DNA from: a virus
DNA: 40,188 bases
Reading direction: 5' to 3' (one strand)
IMG/VR virus record: IMGVR_UViG_3300050821_013097
Location: 1 to 40,188 of that record
Shown in pieces: positions 29,428 to 36,968 of the stretch; position 1 is the stretch's first letter; each line of letters starts with the position of its first letter. The notes below the pieces were generated by a model, which saw only the letters and a list, made by a program, of their open reading frames with translations, was not told where the DNA came from and did no database searches. The position numbers and the translations under genes were made by a program.

Positions 29428-31703
29428 CGCAAGCGCTCGTCAATGTGGGAGTCGTTGCCGGGGACGGCACTGGGGATTCCGGCCAAGTCCCGTTCAATAA
29501 AACGAACGCCAATTTCAGCGACCTCTACGGCAAGGCGCTCTTTGTAGGCACTGATTCTGGCGTTGCAGGCGCCTATGTAATCGCGGCGAACGCATTCACG
29601 CCTCTCCCGGCGGCCGCCATCGCGCTCTCTATTGGCATGACGGTGACCTTCACGGCGTTGAACGCGAACCCCGGGGCCTCGACCTTGAATTTTGCTGGCA
29701 CGGGCGCCCTCGCCATTGTTGATCCTTCGGGCGCCGCGCTCGATGGGGCGGAGATTCAAACGACCGCCCCTACTGCGGTGCGCTGGAACGGCGCCGCGTG
29801 GCAGATGATCTTGACCAACACCCCAGCGCTCATCGAGGGTTTGGTACAGGTCGTGCTCACACAAAGCTACTTAGGCGCAATTCTCTATCCGCAGACGCCA
29901 GCGGAACTTGCCTTGAGTATCACGCCGAGCAATACGGTGTACCCCACGGGAAGCCTCTATCGCTATGGAGCTAAAGGCGGGGCCAAGCGTGTGGCGGATG
30001 CCATCATCATCGCAGGCTCCGCGGTTGTTACGAGTGCTTCCGGAGGTTTTGCCGGTGCTGTTGCCGGGATGGTGTTCGTGGTGGTTGATGGCGCTGCTTC
30101 GAGGACGGGGGGCAGACCCGCGCCTTTGATCACGACGATTCTATCTGTACAGAGTGCGAATCAGGTGACGTTGAATGCGACGGTCACACAGCCTGGAACT
30201 GTGACGATGAACGGTACCTTGAACGGTACTACTGCGGTTACTTCGACGAGTGTCAGTCCCATTACGGCAGGGGTGGGACTGACACGTATCTGGTACGCCA
30301 ATGGGGTGAATATCCCAACTAACGATCAAGTGATCGCAACCAGTTCATCGACCTTAACCTTAGGGGTTGCAGCCACCGGTTCAGGCGTGAGCGCCATCAC
30401 CTTGACTGCCACTATCGAGGCGGCTTTTGGGTACGATGATTCGACCGCGATTTTGGATGCCTTGAGCTTGCCTTATCCGATACAGGATGTGACCGATTCT
30501 TTTCTCGTGACACAGACATTGCCCATGGGAGGGGCGGGTTGCAACGATATCCGACTGCCCAATGCCCTCATCATTTTTGCGATCAACAACAATACCTCAC
30601 ATTGCATCACCGCTGTGGGTTTCGATCGTCAGGTACCAGGTCCCTATCCACAGTATCTCGCCACGGGCTTACGGTACTTGCCATTCAAGATCGATATCGG
30701 GGAAATCGATTGCTGTAACTCAGGGCTCGATGGCTTTAGCTTAGGCCCCTCGACCTGGTCGCGGGCTCGCTTGCGGGTCACGAATCCATTCCGTAACGCC
30801 TTGGGCGAATTTTTCTTGAGCGGCGGGTGGCAAGAAAGTAATACGGTCGAGATTAACTGTGGTCAGGTGGGCCTGCATTTCCATCACAAGGTCAACAAGT
30901 CATCGACCTATCAGAATTTGGGCAGCTATTGGATTGCGGGCAGAGCGTGCGGACTCAATTCTGTGTATCTTGGCATCAATGCAGGAACCCAACCTGATCA
31001 GTGCGGCGGCGCCATTCGCCTGTACTGTGGCGGAGTCGGCACCGGGATCAGCCAAAATGTTTGGGGAGGCTCGAAGTTTTGCGAGATGGACGGTGAGCGC
31101 ACCACGGCGCTTTCCTTCGGCTCCGATATCTGCAACAGCCCGGTCACCTTCGTGGACGCGACCGCCGATTACGTGATTGAAGGCGCCCATATTGCAGGGA
31201 GCAGCAACCACTACATCAACAACACGTTCGGCAACTTGGTGATCGAGGATATAACGCAGACCTCCGATACGCGCGGGGGCTATCAGTTCTATGTGATGAC
31301 CAATGCCCTCGTGCAGGGCACGAACGTGCTACAGATATCGGCTGGCCCTTGGGGTAATGTCTACGCGAATCCGTTGATGCTCAATGGCGTGAACAATTGG
31401 GTACGCTCGGTCAACATGAGTCTTGCGGGTTATTTCCAGTTGACCGAATCCGGTTCCTCGAGCGCTAATACGCTGAACTTGATCAACGGGGGGACCGCGA
31501 CACCCTCGCTCTCGATCGGTGGGCCCATTGGTATCTCAGGCAATACGCCTCCCGCGCAATTGACCGGCTGGGGGACGCCCGTGGGTGGAGCAGCCATTTC
31601 TAACTACAACATCACGGATGCGGGCGGCGCGAATAGCAATACCAACAAGGCGGTTGCTGAGATCATCGCATACCTCAAATCACGTGGAGATTTTGCCGCA
31701 TGA
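29424..31703 (+). CDS. Tailspike or tail fibre, beta-helix type, 759 aa
   Basis: The N-terminal VGVVAGDGTGDSGQVPFNKT and NANFSDLYGKALF are a typical virion-attachment start of fibre proteins. The following 600 residues are Gly/Asn/Thr-rich with short repeating strands, like a right-handed beta helix, and end in a possible trimerisation part. A receptor-binding or polysaccharide-cleaving role is likely; active-site residues cannot be placed. GC content falls here compared with neighbours, as often seen in exchanged receptor-binding genes. The GTG overlaps the PASTA stop. Confidence 0.8.
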   Translation: MTQALVNVGVVAGDGTGDSGQVPFNKTNANFSDLYGKALFVGTDSGVAGAYVIAANAFTPLPAAAIALSIGMTVTFTALNANPGASTLNFAGTGALAIVDPSGAALDGAEIQTTAPTAVRWNGAAWQMILTNTPALIEGLVQVVLTQSYLGAILYPQTPAELALSITPSNTVYPTGSLYRYGAKGGAKRVADAIIIAGSAVVTSASGGFAGAVAGMVFVVVDGAASRTGGRPAPLITTILSVQSANQVTLNATVTQPGTVTMNGTLNGTTAVTSTSVSPITAGVGLTRIWYANGVNIPTNDQVIATSSSTLTLGVAATGSGVSAITLTATIEAAFGYDDSTAILDALSLPYPIQDVTDSFLVTQTLPMGGAGCNDIRLPNALIIFAINNNTSHCITAVGFDRQVPGPYPQYLATGLRYLPFKIDIGEIDCCNSGLDGFSLGPSTWSRARLRVTNPFRNALGEFFLSGGWQESNTVEINCGQVGLHFHHKVNKSSTYQNLGSYWIAGRACGLNSVYLGINAGTQPDQCGGAIRLYCGGVGTGISQNVWGGSKFCEMDGERTTALSFGSDICNSPVTFVDATADYVIEGAHIAGSSNHYINNTFGNLVIEDITQTSDTRGGYQFYVMTNALVQGTNVLQISAGPWGNVYANPLMLNGVNNWVRSVNMSLAGYFQLTESGSSSANTLNLINGGTATPSLSIGGPIGISGNTPPAQLTGWGTPVGGAAISNYNITDAGGANSNTNKAVAEIIAYLKSRGDFAA

Positions 31704-31969
31704 GCGATTCGCATCAACCGTTCAGCCGCCCTCCCGCTGGCACCGAGCTTGACTATGTGGAACTCGCTAGAGCGTTTAATCGCCTGTACCCTTCCCGGGT
31801 CAATGTACCGGTGAACGTGCACAACGGGTCAACCAAGTTCATCAATACGATGCTCACCGTGATGTCGCTTTTGATCGTGGCGGCGATTTGCGGTGAGGTC
31901 GTCGTCTATGGTCAAGTTCAGGTGTTGCAAGCCACTGTCAATATGATCATCCAGGGGCATGTGAAATGA
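31700..31969 (+). CDS. Small membrane protein, possible holin or antiholin, 89 aa
   Basis: There is one clear transmembrane segment at about residues 50-71 (MLTVMSLLIVAAICGEVVVY) between a hydrophilic N-terminus and a short C-terminus. It lies immediately before the endolysin gene with ATGA overlap. Position fits the lysis cassette; which of the membrane proteins here is the holin is not clear. Confidence 0.65.
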   Translation: MSDSHQPFSRPPAGTELDYVELARAFNRLYPSRVNVPVNVHNGSTKFINTMLTVMSLLIVAAICGEVVVYGQVQVLQATVNMIIQGHVK

Positions 31970-32337
31970 GCAAACTTGCCGAAGCGATCGCACATGAAGA
32001 GGGATTTTATGTGCCCGGATCGCTCCCGCAGCGGGACAATAATCCTGGGGATTTGCGACACTCACCCCACAGTTTTCATTCTGCTGACGCTCCGGACGCC
32101 ATAGGGGTCATTGATACTCCGTCCGACGGATGGGCCGATTTGGAGCGTCAGCTTCAACTCTATGCCGATCGGGGTTTGACCCTCGCCCAAGCGATCTACG
32201 AGTGGGCGCCGCCTACGGAAAATGACTCGGCCGCCTACCTCGTGTATGTTGTCAAGTACTTAGGACCTCCCGCGAATTCCGATATGCTGGTTTCTGATGC
32301 CCTCAAACTAGGAGATGCACATGGCAGCAACGCCTGA
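31966..32337 (+). CDS. Endolysin-like protein, 123 aa
   Basis: The sequence begins SKLAEAIAHEEGFYVPGSLP and QRDNNPGDLRH, with possible catalytic Glu11/Glu12, and continues GWADLERQLQLYADRGLTL and YEWAPPTENDSAAYL. This matches a small family of phage lytic transglycosylase or lysozyme-like proteins that share the E-G plus NNPGNL/GDL pattern. It sits within membrane and spanin genes. The exact bond cleaved is unknown. There is no signal peptide, so a holin is needed. Confidence 0.75.
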   Translation: MSKLAEAIAHEEGFYVPGSLPQRDNNPGDLRHSPHSFHSADAPDAIGVIDTPSDGWADLERQLQLYADRGLTLAQAIYEWAPPTENDSAAYLVYVVKYLGPPANSDMLVSDALKLGDAHGSNA

Positions 32338-32470
32338 ATCGATGATCGCGACCTTGGAAGCTCGGATCAAAGCTTTGGAGACCAAAACAGAGAGCTGGTT
32401 CGCCAAGAACTGGCCGCATCTTGTGACTTACGCAGGGCTGCTTGCACCTTACGTCTTGAAGCATCTGTGA
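32321..32470 (+). CDS. Small coiled-coil plus membrane peptide, 49 aa
   Basis: GGAG lies 7 nt before the ATG, inside the endolysin end. Residues 8-23 form a short coiled coil (MIATLEARIKALETK), and 31-49 a hydrophobic helix (PHLVTYAGLLAPYVLKHL). It could be a holin regulator or pinholin-type peptide. Its stop overlaps the next GTG. Confidence 0.6.
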   Translation: MAATPESMIATLEARIKALETKTESWFAKNWPHLVTYAGLLAPYVLKHL

Positions 32471-32760
32471 AATGGCCGACCAAACAAGACTACCTTGATT
32501 GGGCTGAGATCTTCGACGCGTGGAGAGCGGTGCCTCGGTCGGTGCTGTATTCGTTCGGCTCTTGGACCATCTACATCGCGGATCGCACGCTCAATTGGTA
32601 TTTTCACTTAGCGACCCCGGATCGCACGGTTCAGGATGCGGGATTGGTCACCGGGGTGATCACGGCGGTCACGGGAATTTTTGGCCTGACGATCAAGTTC
32701 TACAACAACTCAGGTCGGCAATGGACGGGGCAACCGCCGCCACGGAGGGATGATCAGTGA
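32467..32760 (+). CDS. Holin-like protein, 97 aa
   Basis: The layout YLDWAEIFDAWRAVPRSVLY, then DRTLNWYFHL, then VTGVITAVTGIFGLTIKFYN and SGRQW matches a family of podovirus holin proteins with W-x2-A-x5-AWRxVPR at the N-terminus and a GRxW end. Two membrane segments are plausible (about 24-47 and 58-79). It is the best holin candidate. GTGA overlaps lie on both sides. Confidence 0.7.
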   Translation: MKWPTKQDYLDWAEIFDAWRAVPRSVLYSFGSWTIYIADRTLNWYFHLATPDRTVQDAGLVTGVITAVTGIFGLTIKFYNNSGRQWTGQPPPRRDDQ

Positions 32761-33206
32761 CACCCGCAGCCATTTTCTCGATCGTCAAAGACATCGTGAT
32801 ACTGATCGTGGTGGGTATCGCGGTCTATATGGTGCTCTCCTACGGCAAAGACATCGTCAAAGTCGATGATATGCAGGCGGTGCAAAAGCAGCTCGCCGCG
32901 AATGCGCAAACGGAAGTGAATTGGCAGAAGGAGCAAACCGATGCGAATACGAGACGTGATGCGGCCATCGCCCAGGTGGCTGCTACCATTGGCGAGCAGC
33001 GCGCTCCTGTGTTCGTGCGCAGTGGACCGGCCAATACCTGCCCCGTGTCCGGCGCTCCCCCCAAAGCCGGCGGTGCAACTGCCGCCAGTGGGGCAACTGA
33101 CACAGGACCTGGAGTCGATATTAGAGCCCAAATCAACGCCTTCGAACTCCACTACGAAACCGCATTAGCGGACTGTAGGGCGGCGTTGGATAAGTGGCCG
33201 CAGTGA
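32757..33206 (+). CDS. Inner-membrane spanin Rz
   Basis: 149 residues with an N-terminal membrane anchor (about 6-28: IFSIVKDIVILIVVGIAVYM) followed by a periplasmic helical region (about 40-85). The outer-membrane subunit is encoded inside it in another frame. Together they span the periplasm and fuse the two membranes at the end of lysis, so the host is Gram-negative. Confidence 0.8.
   Translation: MTPAAIFSIVKDIVILIVVGIAVYMVLSYGKDIVKVDDMQAVQKQLAANAQTEVNWQKEQTDANTRRDAAIAQVAATIGEQRAPVFVRSGPANTCPVSGAPPKAGGATAASGATDTGPGVDIRAQINAFELHYETALADCRAALDKWPQ
32941..33168 (+). CDS. Outer-membrane lipoprotein spanin Rz1, embedded in Rz
   Basis: 75 residues in the +1 frame of Rz. A signal sequence WLLPLASSALLCSC provides a lipobox with the lipidated cysteine at 24 or, more likely, 26. 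The mature part is Pro-rich (PIPAPCPALPPKPAVQLPP), as in Rz1 proteins. An internal AAGGAG lies 7 nt before the ATG, so it has its own translation start. Confidence 0.8.
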   Translation: MRIRDVMRPSPRWLLPLASSALLCSCAVDRPIPAPCPALPPKPAVQLPPVGQLTQDLESILEPKSTPSNSTTKPH

Positions 33207-33451
33207 CCAAGGGGTATCTCTATAAAGTCCTCCTGTACCTCGATATCTTCGTCTGTGCGCTGGTATTTAGAGATGCCGACTGTACAATCAGTGCCGAGAC
33301 CGGGCTTGCGCTGAAGCGTCCTCAACCACCGCTTTGGGCCAAAGTGTTAGGTGCGGTTCTGAACTTCATCCGTCCCGGTCATACAGCAGCAGCAATCGAG
33401 GACGATATTGCTCGAGCCCAGGCCGCTATTTCCTATTTGCAACAGAGGTGA
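33203..33451 (+). CDS. Conserved-type phage protein after spanins, 82 aa
   Basis: I used the GTG at 33203 because it overlaps the Rz stop. The product reads KVLLYLDIFVCALVFRDADC, TISAETGLALKR and LGAVLNFIRPGHTAAAIEDD, a pattern I associate with small proteins in many podovirus lysis cassettes, of unknown role. Confidence 0.65.
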   Translation: MTKGYLYKVLLYLDIFVCALVFRDADCTISAETGLALKRPQPPLWAKVLGAVLNFIRPGHTAAAIEDDIARAQAAISYLQQR

Positions 33452-33454
33452 TGT

Positions 33455-33787
33455 ATGCCTAATCCGACTCAGTTCACTTGGACCGATCCCACTACCAACA
33501 CCGATGGTTCCCCGATCGTCGCGGGGGAAATTACCGGCTACATGATCGGCATTCGCTCAACCACCGCCGCAGGCTCGGTTGCGGGAACCTACCCCATCAC
33601 GGCGATAGTGGCGGGAGCGACCGCTGCGAATGAACTGATCAGCGCATTGGGCACGGTGCTCAAAGCCGATTCGTACGCTGCGGCCATTCAGACGATGGGT
33701 CCGGTGAATTCGGCCTTCACGGCCGAGATCATTTTCTCGATTGCCGCGCTGACGCCGAACCCGCCTGCAAATTTCTCTGTTTCCTGA
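33455..33787 (+). CDS. Fibronectin type III-like protein, 110 aa
   Basis: GAGGTGAT lies a few bases before the ATG. The sequence (FTWTDPTTNTDGSPIVAGEI, TGYMIGIRSTTAAGSVAGTY) has the strand pattern of a fibronectin III or Ig-like domain. Such domains are found on phage surfaces and may aid adhesion. It is late in the operon. Confidence 0.7.
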   Translation: MPNPTQFTWTDPTTNTDGSPIVAGEITGYMIGIRSTTAAGSVAGTYPITAIVAGATAANELISALGTVLKADSYAAAIQTMGPVNSAFTAEIIFSIAALTPNPPANFSVS

Positions 33788-33803
33788 TCTGTAGGTTCAG
33801 GCG

Positions 33804-33944
33804 GTGGCTGCCACGAAAGTGCAGCGTTTGCGCATGGTGCGGCTGCTAAAAGGAGCGAAGGCCATACGGGATCTGATCGCAGATCCCTTACGGCCGGCGC
33901 CGAAGAAGAAGCGTGTGCAGCAGTACCGGCGCTCTAGGGCTTAA
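33804..33944 (+). CDS. Polybasic protein, 46 aa, last late gene
   Basis: The GTG encodes a Lys/Arg-rich helix (KVQRLRMVRLLKGAKAIRDL) and a tail containing APKKKRVQQYRRSRA. The stop overlaps the end of the convergent gene at 33934. It resembles the polybasic ORFs at 15 kb in composition. It may bind nucleic acid. The PKKKRV stretch resembles the SV40 import signal, but that is expected for a basic peptide. Confidence 0.5.
   Translation: MAATKVQRLRMVRLLKGAKAIRDLIADPLRPAPKKKRVQQYRRSRA
33868..33887. other. Perfect hairpin between convergent operons
   Basis: GGGATCTG (33868-33875) and CAGATCCC (33880-33887) form an 8-bp perfect stem around the tetraloop ATCG, inside the last late gene and 47 bp before the end of the leftward cluster. 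It could block transcription from both sides. There is no T tract on either strand. Confidence 0.45.
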
Positions 33945-34140
33945 CGGAGGCATGAGACTGTGAGTGAACGCCACACTCGCACGTCGGGCAGTGAGGTGGC
34001 TCCTTTTCAGTAACCGGCTTGCTCAGCCCCTCCACCGACCCCAGAAGTTCAATCCCGTAATCCCATGCTTCCCTAACATCGCGCGGCATGCAGGTTCCGG
34101 CGAAGAACTTGCGAATGTGAGCCAATCGCTCCTTACGCAT
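33934..34140 (-). CDS. Zinc-ribbon protein, 68 aa, last leftward gene
   Basis: I used the ATG at 34140, which has GGAGG 6 nt upstream; a longer TTG start lies at 34167. The C-terminus has a CPTCECGVH metal site. The N-terminal helix is basic. Its start overlaps the previous stop by 8 bp. It ends the long leftward cluster, 11 bp into the convergent late gene. Confidence 0.65.
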   Translation of the reverse strand: MRKERLAHIRKFFAGTCMPRDVREAWDYGIELLGSVEGLSKPVTEKEPPHCPTCECGVHSQSHASVKP

Positions 34141-34303
34141 CAGCGCCTCCGCTGGGTTGATATCCAAGCCCGATCATGAGGATGGAGCCAAGCAAAAAAG
34201 CCAACCCCATCTGCAAAGGCTCGCGAAACCATGCGGCCATGCAGGCCAGGGCGAACAAGATCGCCGGGCAGCCGTACAGGTCAATTCGAGTCCATACGCT
34301 CAT
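34133..34303 (-). CDS. Two-pass membrane protein, 56 aa
   Basis: GGAGAAG lies about 8 nt before the ATG. Two hydrophobic helices (about 8-25: DLYGCPAILFALACMAAW, and 31-48: QMGLAFLLGSILMIGLGY) are joined by a short FREPL loop, as in small holin- or toxin-like membrane proteins. It is coupled to both neighbours. Function unknown. Confidence 0.65.
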   Translation of the reverse strand: MSVWTRIDLYGCPAILFALACMAAWFREPLQMGLAFLLGSILMIGLGYQPSGGADA

Positions 34304-34587
34304 TTGGCTACTTCTCCGCTGGCAGGAGAGCCAACCGCATCTTTGAGCCGCTGCCTGCAAAGTTCTGCCGCCTTCTCGAACATCTGCAAGGCCGCGTCCA
34401 CGCCGCGCCGAGAGTTTGGCAGCCAAAATGTCACGGCGCTGCGATCATCGTCCTTCGGCGGATGGTGGAGCATCGGCGAGGAGTGCATCACGAATTGAAT
34501 CGCGTGATACTCCAACCCCGTGTTGCTTTCCTTGCTGATCGGCAATACCTCGGACGTTAGTTCCTGGCTGTACACATTGATTCTCAT
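34300..34587 (-). CDS. Hypothetical protein, 95 aa
   Basis: GAGG lies 7 nt before the ATG. The N-terminal half is beta-rich (SNTGLEYHAIQFVMHSSPML), and the C-terminal half is a helix (VDAALQMFEKAAELCRQRLK). It overlaps, out of frame, the gene at 34445 by 143 bp. It shares an ATGA with the membrane-protein gene. No family was recognised. Confidence 0.7.
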   Translation of the reverse strand: MRINVYSQELTSEVLPISKESNTGLEYHAIQFVMHSSPMLHHPPKDDDRSAVTFWLPNSRRGVDAALQMFEKAAELCRQRLKDAVGSPASGEVAK

Positions 34588-34678
34588 CGCTCGACCTCAA
34601 AAATTGTTTATAACAACGGCAGTCGCCTTCCGTCCCGGCATCGCAGGGCATGCCGTATCTCATGCAGGGGTTACTCAT
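34445..34678 (-). CDS. Cysteine-rich protein, 77 aa, overlapping next gene
   Basis: The ATG overlaps the stop of the gene at 34671 (ATGAGTAA). The first 35 residues look genuine, with cysteines at 5, 12, 19 and 21 (NPCMRYGMPCDAGTEGDCRC). The last 45 residues overlap the 34300 gene in another frame and look less protein-like. A shorter ancestral gene that lost its stop codon could explain it. Confidence 0.5.
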   Translation of the reverse strand: MSNPCMRYGMPCDAGTEGDCRCYKQFLRSSDENQCVQPGTNVRGIADQQGKQHGVGVSRDSIRDALLADAPPSAEGR

Positions 34679-34985
34679 GCTCCGCACGTCCGCTGTTAGG
34701 TGAGCGCAGCTTACCGTCGCCCAACTCATCGGTACTGCGCAGCCATGCTTTCTTGCCAGCATCGGATAGCTGCCAACTGTGCGCGCCATATGCTTCGAGC
34801 CATCCATCCTTTATCAACATATCTAATTCGCGTTGGCTAATCCTCATTCCTTCGGTGCGCCGAATCCAAATCTCATAGCCATCGTAGCCACCGAGATCAT
34901 CGATGCTGATGCGAAAGTTAGGCTGAACTAGCATCCCGATTGCCTCTTTGAGATCCAATGGCTGTCCAAGGTCTTTTCTAGGCAT
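34671..34985 (-). CDS. Winged-helix-like protein, 104 aa
   Basis: I used the ATG at 34985, which has GGAGG 8 nt upstream and overlaps the preceding stop. A central QRELDMLIKDGWLEAYGAHS and WQLSDAGKKAW segment resembles a winged-helix wing. The C-terminus is polar. It may bind DNA. No family was recognised. Confidence 0.65.
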   Translation of the reverse strand: MPRKDLGQPLDLKEAIGMLVQPNFRISIDDLGGYDGYEIWIRRTEGMRISQRELDMLIKDGWLEAYGAHSWQLSDAGKKAWLRSTDELGDGKLRSPNSGRAEHE

Positions 34986-35190
34986 GCTCTGATCCTCCAT
35001 CGGCAGTCAATGCATCGGCGGGTATATATGGCCTAAGCGCCTGACCACACCAGGGGCAATATCGAAATTGCACGCCTCGGTAGAGGTTTCCTGAATGCGG
35101 ATTGCGGGCGTAGGCTAATTGCAGCGGCGCGTTGACCTTCGCAATATTCGGCCCCCACTCGGGACAGTTACAGCTATTTGCCATGCTCAT
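34978..35190 (-). CDS. Zinc-ribbon protein, 70 aa
   Basis: NCPEW and YCPWCG provide a two-part metal site (CNC near residue 7 and CPWC near 45). No ribosome site precedes the ATG at 35190 or the one two codons later, so the start is less certain. It is coupled to the next gene by a short overlap. Role unknown. Confidence 0.6.
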   Translation of the reverse strand: MSMANSCNCPEWGPNIAKVNAPLQLAYARNPHSGNLYRGVQFRYCPWCGQALRPYIPADALTADGGSEHA

Positions 35191-35201
35191 CTAGTGTGTC
35201 G

Positions 35202-35264
35202 TCAGTCATATGAACACCGCACCATCAGCAGGCCGAGCGCGATCAACAAAAGACCGGTTATCAC
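35202..35264 (-). CDS. Possible single-pass membrane microprotein, 20 aa
   Basis: The GTG has AAGGGA 8 nt upstream and encodes a nearly pure hydrophobic helix (TGLLLIALGLLMV). It fills the gap of about 100 bp between two better-supported genes. Microproteins of this size are plausible in phage operons, but there is no further evidence. Confidence 0.3.
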   Translation of the reverse strand: MITGLLLIALGLLMVRCSYD

Positions 35265-35295
35265 GGCGCATTCCCTTGTGGTTTAGACGCTGAGC

Positions 35296-35523
35296 TCACC
35301 CGCTCCACCCGGCCATCCTGATCGATTTGCAGATTCGATACGTTTTCTCAGTCTTGTCGTACTCAAGATAACCGGGATGTGCCGCCTGGAACACCCGCAG
35401 ATCCGATGAGGCAACGGCCAAGGAAATCTCGTATTTATCCACTAAGTCACTCCTGTTGATTGAGCCACACGTTCTCACGGTCTCCGCGATGAAGTGTTGG
35501 CGGTGTTTTTGCCACCAGTTCAA
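35296..35523 (-). CDS. HTH-like protein, 75 aa
   Basis: The TTG overlaps the preceding TGA (TTGA). The middle (RTCGSINRSDLVDKYEISLA) has the recognition pattern of a DeoR/MarR-type helix-turn-helix, and KTYRICKSIR near the end is a possible wing. It is probably a small DNA-binding regulator within the leftward operon. The TTG start is less certain. Confidence 0.6.
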   Translation of the reverse strand: MNWWQKHRQHFIAETVRTCGSINRSDLVDKYEISLAVASSDLRVFQAAHPGYLEYDKTEKTYRICKSIRMAGWSG

Positions 35524-35729
35524 GGAAGCATCCCGAAGTCCGACTTTGGCGGCTTGTCGCCACTGCGCGCTAGATGATGGTCCAGCATGATCGCCGCCTG
35601 CATCTGCGAATTGAGGAACTGGATCGCTCGCGTGATCGCAAAGGCGTGGCCACCTTCCTCGGCTGAAAACGTTTCGTTCTTCGCCGGACCCGAGAACGAG
35701 CCACGCATCGTGATGTTAATCATTCCCAT
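35520..35729 (-). CDS. Hypothetical protein, 69 aa
   Basis: I used the ATG at 35729 because AGGAG lies 6-7 nt upstream; it lies inside the end of the methyltransferase gene. The protein starts with two strands (GMINITMRGSFSG) and continues with a long helix (HAFAITRAIQFLNSQMQAAI). No family was recognised. Confidence 0.7.
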   Translation of the reverse strand: MGMINITMRGSFSGPAKNETFSAEEGGHAFAITRAIQFLNSQMQAAIMLDHHLARSGDKPPKSDFGMLP

Positions 35730-36249
35730 GTTTTGCTCCTGGATTGGCCTCGAAGCCACACGTAAATGATCTTTTCCATGTCTCCCAGGCCGCGCTAACC
35801 GCGCCTGTGCCTGGGTAAAGGTCATACAGTTCATCGCCGGGACTTGCGCCTAGCATCTCGAATGCCCAGTGACAGACCTTCTCAGGCTTTGCGCCGGTCA
35901 GCCCCTTTTTGAGCGTGATCGATTCTTGAATCCAATCCCGCATGACGACCCGATGAGTGACGACAGGCTTGCGTACCGGCTTAACGATCACTGGCTCCCA
36001 CGCATAAGCCACGCTGACGTTCTTCTTGAAGGCGGCGAACCCTTTCACCCAGGACATCCAGCGCGCCCCTGTAGCCTCCACAAGCGGCGCTAGGACGGCC
36101 ATACTGCGCGGCGTCGCAGCTGCGTGCAGCACCCATCCGTCATAGTCGAATTGCAGCCGCTCGATTAGTTCGGCGTGATCGACTTCGCGATTCTCGGGGT
36201 AGAGATGCGCGCAACCGATGTAGGGCGGGTCTGCGTAGCCGATCTTCAT
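35716..36249 (-). CDS. Second DNA methyltransferase, DPPY type, 177 aa
   Basis: Motif IV ADPPYIG is at residues 6-12, followed by a SAM-binding DLYPGTGAVSAAW at about 143-155. The protein is shorter than most adenine methyltransferases and lacks a clear target-recognition domain. GAGGG lies 8 nt before the ATG. Together with the gene at 247 it gives the phage two methylases in the same leftward cluster. It is likely to modify adenine. Confidence 0.8.
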   Translation of the reverse strand: MKIGYADPPYIGCAHLYPENREVDHAELIERLQFDYDGWVLHAAATPRSMAVLAPLVEATGARWMSWVKGFAAFKKNVSVAYAWEPVIVKPVRKPVVTHRVVMRDWIQESITLKKGLTGAKPEKVCHWAFEMLGASPGDELYDLYPGTGAVSAAWETWKRSFTCGFEANPGAKHGND

Positions 36250-36470
36250 TTCAGAGCCCTCTGGGCGATACTTACCATGCTCAATTCAAGCGACAGCCCA
36301 GGGCCGGGAATTGGGGTGCAAGCGGCTATTAACTTCAATGCCGCCTCAAGATCACGGCACCGAGACGCGAACGCGCGAGCCGTCTTTTGCATTTCGTCAA
36401 ATTCTTCCTGGAGCGACTCAACTACTTCTTCGTCGGTCGCTCCGCAATCGCTGAATCTATCACGTGCCAT
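36246..36470 (-). CDS. Coiled-coil protein, 74 aa
   Basis: I used the ATG at 36470, preceded by GGAG at 6 nt. Residues about 12-45 form an acidic coiled coil (EEVVESLQEEFDEMQKTARA). The stop overlaps the methyltransferase ATG as ATGA, so it may be a partner of that enzyme, judged by coupling only. Confidence 0.6.
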   Translation of the reverse strand: MARDRFSDCGATDEEVVESLQEEFDEMQKTARAFASRCRDLEAALKLIAACTPIPGPGLSLELSMVSIAQRALK

Positions 36471-36651
36471 GCTCATCTCCGGGTTTGGGAGTACGCCGTT
36501 GATAAGATCGACGGGTATAGTCCTCGTGCGTTTTGGCACCAACCGCCATGAGGGGTCCGAAGCAAGCCTTGCAATACGGCTGCTCGTCGCCTGGGCCGAT
36601 GTCGCGTTCTTCACGCGCGCCGCATACTGGACATTTGAGAATCATGATCAT
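36460..36651 (-). CDS. Zinc-ribbon protein, 63 aa
   Basis: CPVC (7-10) and CKAC (27-30) form a classical zinc ribbon. The ATG overlaps the preceding stop as ATGA, and two ATGs are separated by one codon. The C-terminus is basic (RRSYQRRTPKPG). It may bind nucleic acid. Confidence 0.7.
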   Translation of the reverse strand: MIMILKCPVCGAREERDIGPGDEQPYCKACFGPLMAVGAKTHEDYTRRSYQRRTPKPGDEHGT

Positions 36652-36968
36652 GGCTTGGCCCCGGATGTATCAGGGAATGCAGGCTCAAGCACGATGTGCG
36701 GCGAATCAAATCCAGTGCTTGCCGCCATGCTGTAGCCGCGTCCACTGTTCTCCAATTCACCATCCACGATGTCGGAGAGGTGCGCAGCGACGTTCCAAAT
36801 CTTGTAGGCCGGAAAAAAGAACTCGCGCAACTTCTTCCCTTCGAAGAATATTTCGATCAGCGCATCACCATTGTCCGGTGCCTTCAAATAACTGGCCCTC
36901 GCAAAGAATCCTCGATCATGAGGCGTCTCGAAAGCCACCTTGTCAATTTCGTAAATCGGTCCGGTCAT
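36648..36968 (-). CDS. Hypothetical protein, 106 aa
   Basis: I used the ATG at 36968, which has AGGAG 7 nt upstream. The protein is beta-rich (DKVAFETPHDRGFFARASYL, DNGDALIEIFFEGKKLREFF) with a helix in the second half. It is coupled to both neighbours. No family was recognised. Confidence 0.7.
   Translation of the reverse strand: MTGPIYEIDKVAFETPHDRGFFARASYLKAPDNGDALIEIFFEGKKLREFFFPAYKIWNVAAHLSDIVDGELENSGRGYSMAASTGFDSPHIVLEPAFPDTSGAKP

Noticed and set aside
33912-33929. PKKKRV, similar to the SV40 nuclear import signal
   Set aside because: A short basic run is expected in a DNA-binding peptide; the host is bacterial and nothing else points to nuclear targeting.
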